From Gammaproteobacteria bacterium (GTDB lineage Bacteria > Pseudomonadota > Gammaproteobacteria > Arenicellales > Poriferihabitantaceae), in assembly GCA_028817015.1 (NCBI GenBank), contig JAPPQJ010000218.1:1-32833 (forward strand): DNA of 32,833 nucleotides, given 5' to 3'. Below are positions 30,056 through 32,833 of the stretch, piece by piece. The notes beneath the pieces are model-generated. The model made no database searches. It worked only from the letters and a program-made list of their open reading frames with translations, and was not told where the DNA came from. The translations under genes and the position numbers were made by a program. Position 1 is the first letter of the stretch. Each line of letters starts with the position of its first letter.

Positions 30056-30675
30056 TGGCGGCGGTGTTCACCAGCGCACGCGGCGGCCGTGGCTTGCGCG
30101 CGGTGCTGGTCACCGCCGCCGTGGCCGCGGTCATGTTCATCGCCGGCTGCGCCTCAGCGCCGCCGAAGCAGCCGAACAACGCCTGCCGCATCTTCGCGGA
30201 AAAATCCGGGTGGGCCAAGCACACCCGGCGCGCGGCGCGCAAATGGCGGGTGGATGCGGCGGTGCTTCTCGCCATCATGCGCCAGGAGTCGGGCTTCGAC
30301 GCCAATGCCAAACCGCGGCGCAAGCGGTTCCTCGGCATCCCCACGCGCCGCCCGTCGTCGGCTTTCGGCTATCCGCAGGCGCTGGATTCGACCTGGAAAC
30401 TCTACCGCCGCGCCTCCGGCAACCGCATCGCCCAGCGCGACCGCTTCTCCGACGCCATCGACTTCATCGCCTGGTATGTGGCCCAGACCCGCCAGCGGCT
30501 AAAGGTTCCGCCGAGTGACGGCTACCGCAACTACCTGGCCTACCACGAAGGCTGGAACGGCTACGCGCGCGGCACCTACAAGCGCAAGAAATGGCTGCGC
30601 GGGGTGGCCCGGCGGGTCGACAAACAGGCCGGGCGATACCGCGCGCAACTGGGGCGGTGCGGGTTTAAGGTTTAG
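30055..30675 (+). CDS. Lytic transglycosylase SLT-domain lipoprotein
   Basis: This 206-aa lipoprotein has a basic N terminus, a hydrophobic segment and a lipobox-like FIAGC with Cys32 as the likely lipidated residue. The SLT domain has the catalytic glutamate in AIMRQESGFDANA (E78), then SSAFGYPQALDSTW and YLAYHEGWNGYARGTY, as in EmtA/Slt-type enzymes. It would cut peptidoglycan glycan strands from the membrane surface. The ATG overlaps the transporter stop. A longer frame reading back into the transporter gene is not real. Confidence 0.9.
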   Translation: MAAVFTSARGGRGLRAVLVTAAVAAVMFIAGCASAPPKQPNNACRIFAEKSGWAKHTRRAARKWRVDAAVLLAIMRQESGFDANAKPRRKRFLGIPTRRPSSAFGYPQALDSTWKLYRRASGNRIAQRDRFSDAIDFIAWYVAQTRQRLKVPPSDGYRNYLAYHEGWNGYARGTYKRKKWLRGVARRVDKQAGRYRAQLGRCGFKV

Positions 30676-30696
30676 CGTGGTTGGTCGCGTTGGCGC

Positions 30697-31125
30697 TTAG
30701 CCGGCGATGTAATGCTCCAACTGGTCGATGGTGTATTGTTGCTCGCGGATGACCGTCTTGACCAAATCGCCGATGGAGACCATGCCGAGGACGCGGCCGT
30801 CTTCGACCACCGGCAGGTGGCGGAAGCGGCGCTCGGTCATCAGCGACAGGCAACCGCCGACCGCCGCCGCGCGGGTGGTGGTGACCGGATCGCGGGTCAT
30901 GATGTCGCCGACCGGCGTGTTGTGCGAGGCGCGGTTTTCCAGGATGACTTTGCGCGCGTAGTCGCGCTCGCTCAAGATGCCGGTGAGTCGCCCGCCGTCC
31001 ATCACCAACACCGCGCCGATGCTCTTCTCCGCCATTAAGCGAATCGCCTCCAGCACCGACTGCTCGGAACGCACACTCCAAATCTCGCCGCTGGCGTTTT
31101 CTAAAATGTCTTTGATTGTGCTCAT
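30697..31125 (-). CDS. CBS-domain-pair protein
   Basis: This 142-aa cytoplasmic protein consists of two CBS domains. The first runs MSTIKDILE to LTGILSERDYARKVI and the second MTRDPVTTT to VLGMVSIGDLVKTVI. Such stand-alone pairs bind adenine nucleotides and act as energy or redox sensors. The ATG at 31125 follows a GGGGGG tract; upstream in-frame codons would add 21 residues without family resemblance. The partner is not evident from the neighbours. Confidence 0.92.
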   Translation of the reverse strand: MSTIKDILENASGEIWSVRSEQSVLEAIRLMAEKSIGAVLVMDGGRLTGILSERDYARKVILENRASHNTPVGDIMTRDPVTTTRAAAVGGCLSLMTERRFRHLPVVEDGRVLGMVSIGDLVKTVIREQQYTIDQLEHYIAG

Positions 31126-31180
31126 GTCAACCCCCCGGTTTGGTTGCCGGGATGTATCATAGCAAATCCGCCGAAGGTTG

Positions 31181-31729
31181 ATGAACACGGGCGATGCGCC
31201 GCTGCTGCGAGGTCACCGGATAATGCGCCTGCACGGCCTCCCGCCGATTGCGGAAAAGGGTGCGCGGGTGTTGATTCTCGGCTCGTTTCCGAGTGAGGCG
31301 TCGTTGCGCGCGCAGCGGTATTACGCGCATCCGCGCAATCAGTTCTGGGCGGTTGTCGAGGCGCTGTTTGGCATCGCGCGTGATGAGGAGTATGCGCGGC
31401 GCTGCCGGCAACTGGCGGCGCGCGGGGTGGCGGTGTGGGATGTCATCGGCAGTTGCCGGCGGCGCGGCAGTTTGGACAGCGCGATTCGCGACGCCGAAGT
31501 TAACGACTTCGCGGCGTTCTACCGCCGCCATCGGCGCATTGAGGCGGTGTTCTTCAACGGCGCGGAGGCCGAACGCCGCTATCGGCGGTTGGTCGATACC
31601 GCGGTGGTGGGGGAGGCGCCGGCCGGCGTCAGGTTGCCGTCCACCAGCCCGGCCAACGCCGCCATGTCATTGGCCGGCAAAATCGAGATGTGGCGCGCGG
31701 TGCAAACGGCGGTGGATGCGGCGCGTTAA
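31181..31729 (+). CDS. Hypoxanthine/uracil-type DNA glycosylase (UDG superfamily, HDG family 6)
   Basis: This 182-aa protein removes deaminated bases (hypoxanthine, possibly uracil) from DNA to start base excision repair. The UDG-fold motif 1 is ILGSFPSEASLRAQRYYAHPRNQFW-like (positions about 33-57) and motif 2 is LPSTSPANA, as in the Mug-like HDG family. ATG at 31181 is taken as the start. An ATG at 31223 with GAGGT nine bases upstream is an alternative. Its TAA overlaps the TTA (reverse-strand stop) of the convergent aminotransferase gene, sharing TTAA. Confidence 0.85.
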   Translation: MNTGDAPLLRGHRIMRLHGLPPIAEKGARVLILGSFPSEASLRAQRYYAHPRNQFWAVVEALFGIARDEEYARRCRQLAARGVAVWDVIGSCRRRGSLDSAIRDAEVNDFAAFYRRHRRIEAVFFNGAEAERRYRRLVDTAVVGEAPAGVRLPSTSPANAAMSLAGKIEMWRAVQTAVDAAR

Positions 31730-32833
31730 TCCGCAAACCAGTCGTCGATTTCATCCCGCGCCGAGAACACCGGGCGGCTGTCGAAGCGGAAGGTGTTGTG
31801 AATGTATTCGCCGCCGCAGTCGGACTCGTGGTATTGCGCCCGGTAGTGGTCCTTGCCGGCGCAGATTTTTCGCAGCGCATCGGCCAGGGCGTCGACATCG
31901 CGCGCGGTGTTATAGATGCCGAAACTGGCGCGCACCATGCCGCGGTGCATCTCCGCCAGCGCTTCCAGTTCCTCGTTGGTCAGGCCTTCCATTTGTTCTC
32001 CGAGGTCGTCGGCAATCATCTCGCGCACATACGGATGCGCGCAGAAGCAGGCGTTGCGCACCGCGATGTTGAAGTAGTCGTTCAAGATGGCCGCGGTCAG
32101 CGCGTGGTGCATGCCGCGGATGTTGATGGAGATGGCGCCGGCGCGTTTGCATTTGGCGGTGTCGGTCTCGCCATAGACCACCACATCGTCGATGGCCGCA
32201 AGGTCGGCCACGGCGCGGTTGATAAGCGCGGTCTCCTCTTCGGCGATGAAGTTCATGCCGATTGTTTTCAGCGCGGCCAGTGAAGTGGCCAGCGCGATGG
32301 CGCCGACGATGTTGGGCGTGCCGGCCTCTTCGCGGTCGGGGAATTGGTCGGTGGACAGGTAACGGTCGAGATACACGTCATCGACCATGCCGCCGCCGAC
32401 TTCGTCCGGCTCCACGCCGGCGAACAAGTCGCGCCGGGTGACCACCGCGCCGGGCGAAGACGGCGCGTAGATTTTGTGGCCCGACAAGCACACGATGTCG
32501 AGGTCGCGGGCCGGGTTGTCGTGGCCGCTCATTTGTATCGGCACATGCGCGGCCATCTGCGCGGCGTCGACCACGAGCAACGCGCCGTGTTTGTGCGCCA
32601 ACTCCGCGATGTCGTGAATGGGATTGACGATGCCGGTGACATTGGAGACGCCGGTGACCGCCACATAGTTCACGCGCCCGGCGTGCTGCTCCAGCGCCTG
32701 CTCAATGCGGCCGACATCGGCGCAGCCGAAACCGCTGTCGGTGACCGCCACCGGCGCGTGCACCACCCTGGCGAAATTCTTGCGGTGCGGCAGGTCGTTG
32801 GAGTGGTGTTCCATCACGGTGGTGACCACGACA
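31726..32833 (-). CDS. Class V aminotransferase, cysteine desulfurase-like (5' end outside window)
   Basis: At least 369 codons of a PLP enzyme are present; the reading frame runs off the right edge. VTTVMEHHSNDLPHR, LVVDAAQMAAH, LSGHKIYAP (PLP lysine) and EAGTPNIVGAIAL are class V hallmarks. RNACFCAHPY contains a candidate persulfide cysteine, favouring cysteine desulfurase activity. Because EHHSN normally lies about 100-120 residues in, roughly that much is missing. No suf or isc genes are visible here to decide its role. Confidence 0.88.
   Translation of the reverse strand, partial: VVVTTVMEHHSNDLPHRKNFARVVHAPVAVTDSGFGCADVGRIEQALEQHAGRVNYVAVTGVSNVTGIVNPIHDIAELAHKHGALLVVDAAQMAAHVPIQMSGHDNPARDLDIVCLSGHKIYAPSSPGAVVTRRDLFAGVEPDEVGGGMVDDVYLDRYLSTDQFPDREEAGTPNIVGAIALATSLAALKTIGMNFIAEEETALINRAVADLAAIDDVVVYGETDTAKCKRAGAISINIRGMHHALTAAILNDYFNIAVRNACFCAHPYVREMIADDLGEQMEGLTNEELEALAEMHRGMVRASFGIYNTARDVDALADALRKICAGKDHYRAQYHESDCGGEYIHNTFRFDSRPVFSARDEIDDWFAD

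Overview
The window comes from a GC-rich proteobacterial chromosome, most likely a gammaproteobacterium. Support for this is a GyrB of about 800 residues with the Gram-negative TOPRIM insert, an rpe/trpE/trpG neighbourhood in the usual gammaproteobacterial order, a DegQ/MucD-type protease and a Fsr-like exporter. I cannot name a genus.

Region 1 (1-12499, + strand) is the respiratory complex I operon: 3' end of nuoF, then nuoG, H, I, J, K, L, M, N, most joined by 1-4 base stop/start overlaps. Between nuoI and nuoJ this array is interrupted by a lower-GC insert of about 1.97 kb (4648-6620). The insert holds a truncated ClpP-fold-like secreted protein fragment, a beta-class DNA methyltransferase and a PD-(D/E)XK restriction endonuclease resembling HincII. 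A type II restriction-modification system therefore sits inside a core respiratory operon, in the same direction and with overlapping start/stop codons.

Region 2 (12523-19689, + strand) is ddl followed by the replication block dnaA, dnaN, gyrB. recF, usually between dnaN and gyrB, is absent. Its place is taken by a 447-base gap with two identical parS-like ParB sites (TGTTTCATGTGAAACA). The dnaA-dnaN gap has DnaA boxes, an A/T tract and a DnaA-trio-like triplet run, so it is the best oriC candidate.

Region 3 (19708-28721, - strand) runs toward gyrB. It has a DegQ-type protease and rpe, then trpE-trpG-trpC with no trpD, a YqaJ/lambda-type exonuclease, an OsmC-family protein, a PerM/AI-2E membrane protein, a DUF2007 zinc-ribbon protein, an ArsC-family protein and an HD-domain protein.

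Region 4 (28808-32833) has, on the + strand, an exporter, a lytic transglycosylase lipoprotein and a hypoxanthine/uracil-type DNA glycosylase; on the - strand, a CBS-pair protein and a class V aminotransferase (cysteine desulfurase-like) cut by the window end.

Three usually occupied slots in conserved gene strings are empty (recF, gph, trpD), which suggests gene loss or relocation in this lineage. The most notable features are the restriction-modification cassette inside nuo, the paired variant parS sites by the putative origin, and an insertion of roughly 25 residues between two [2Fe-2S] cysteines of NuoG.
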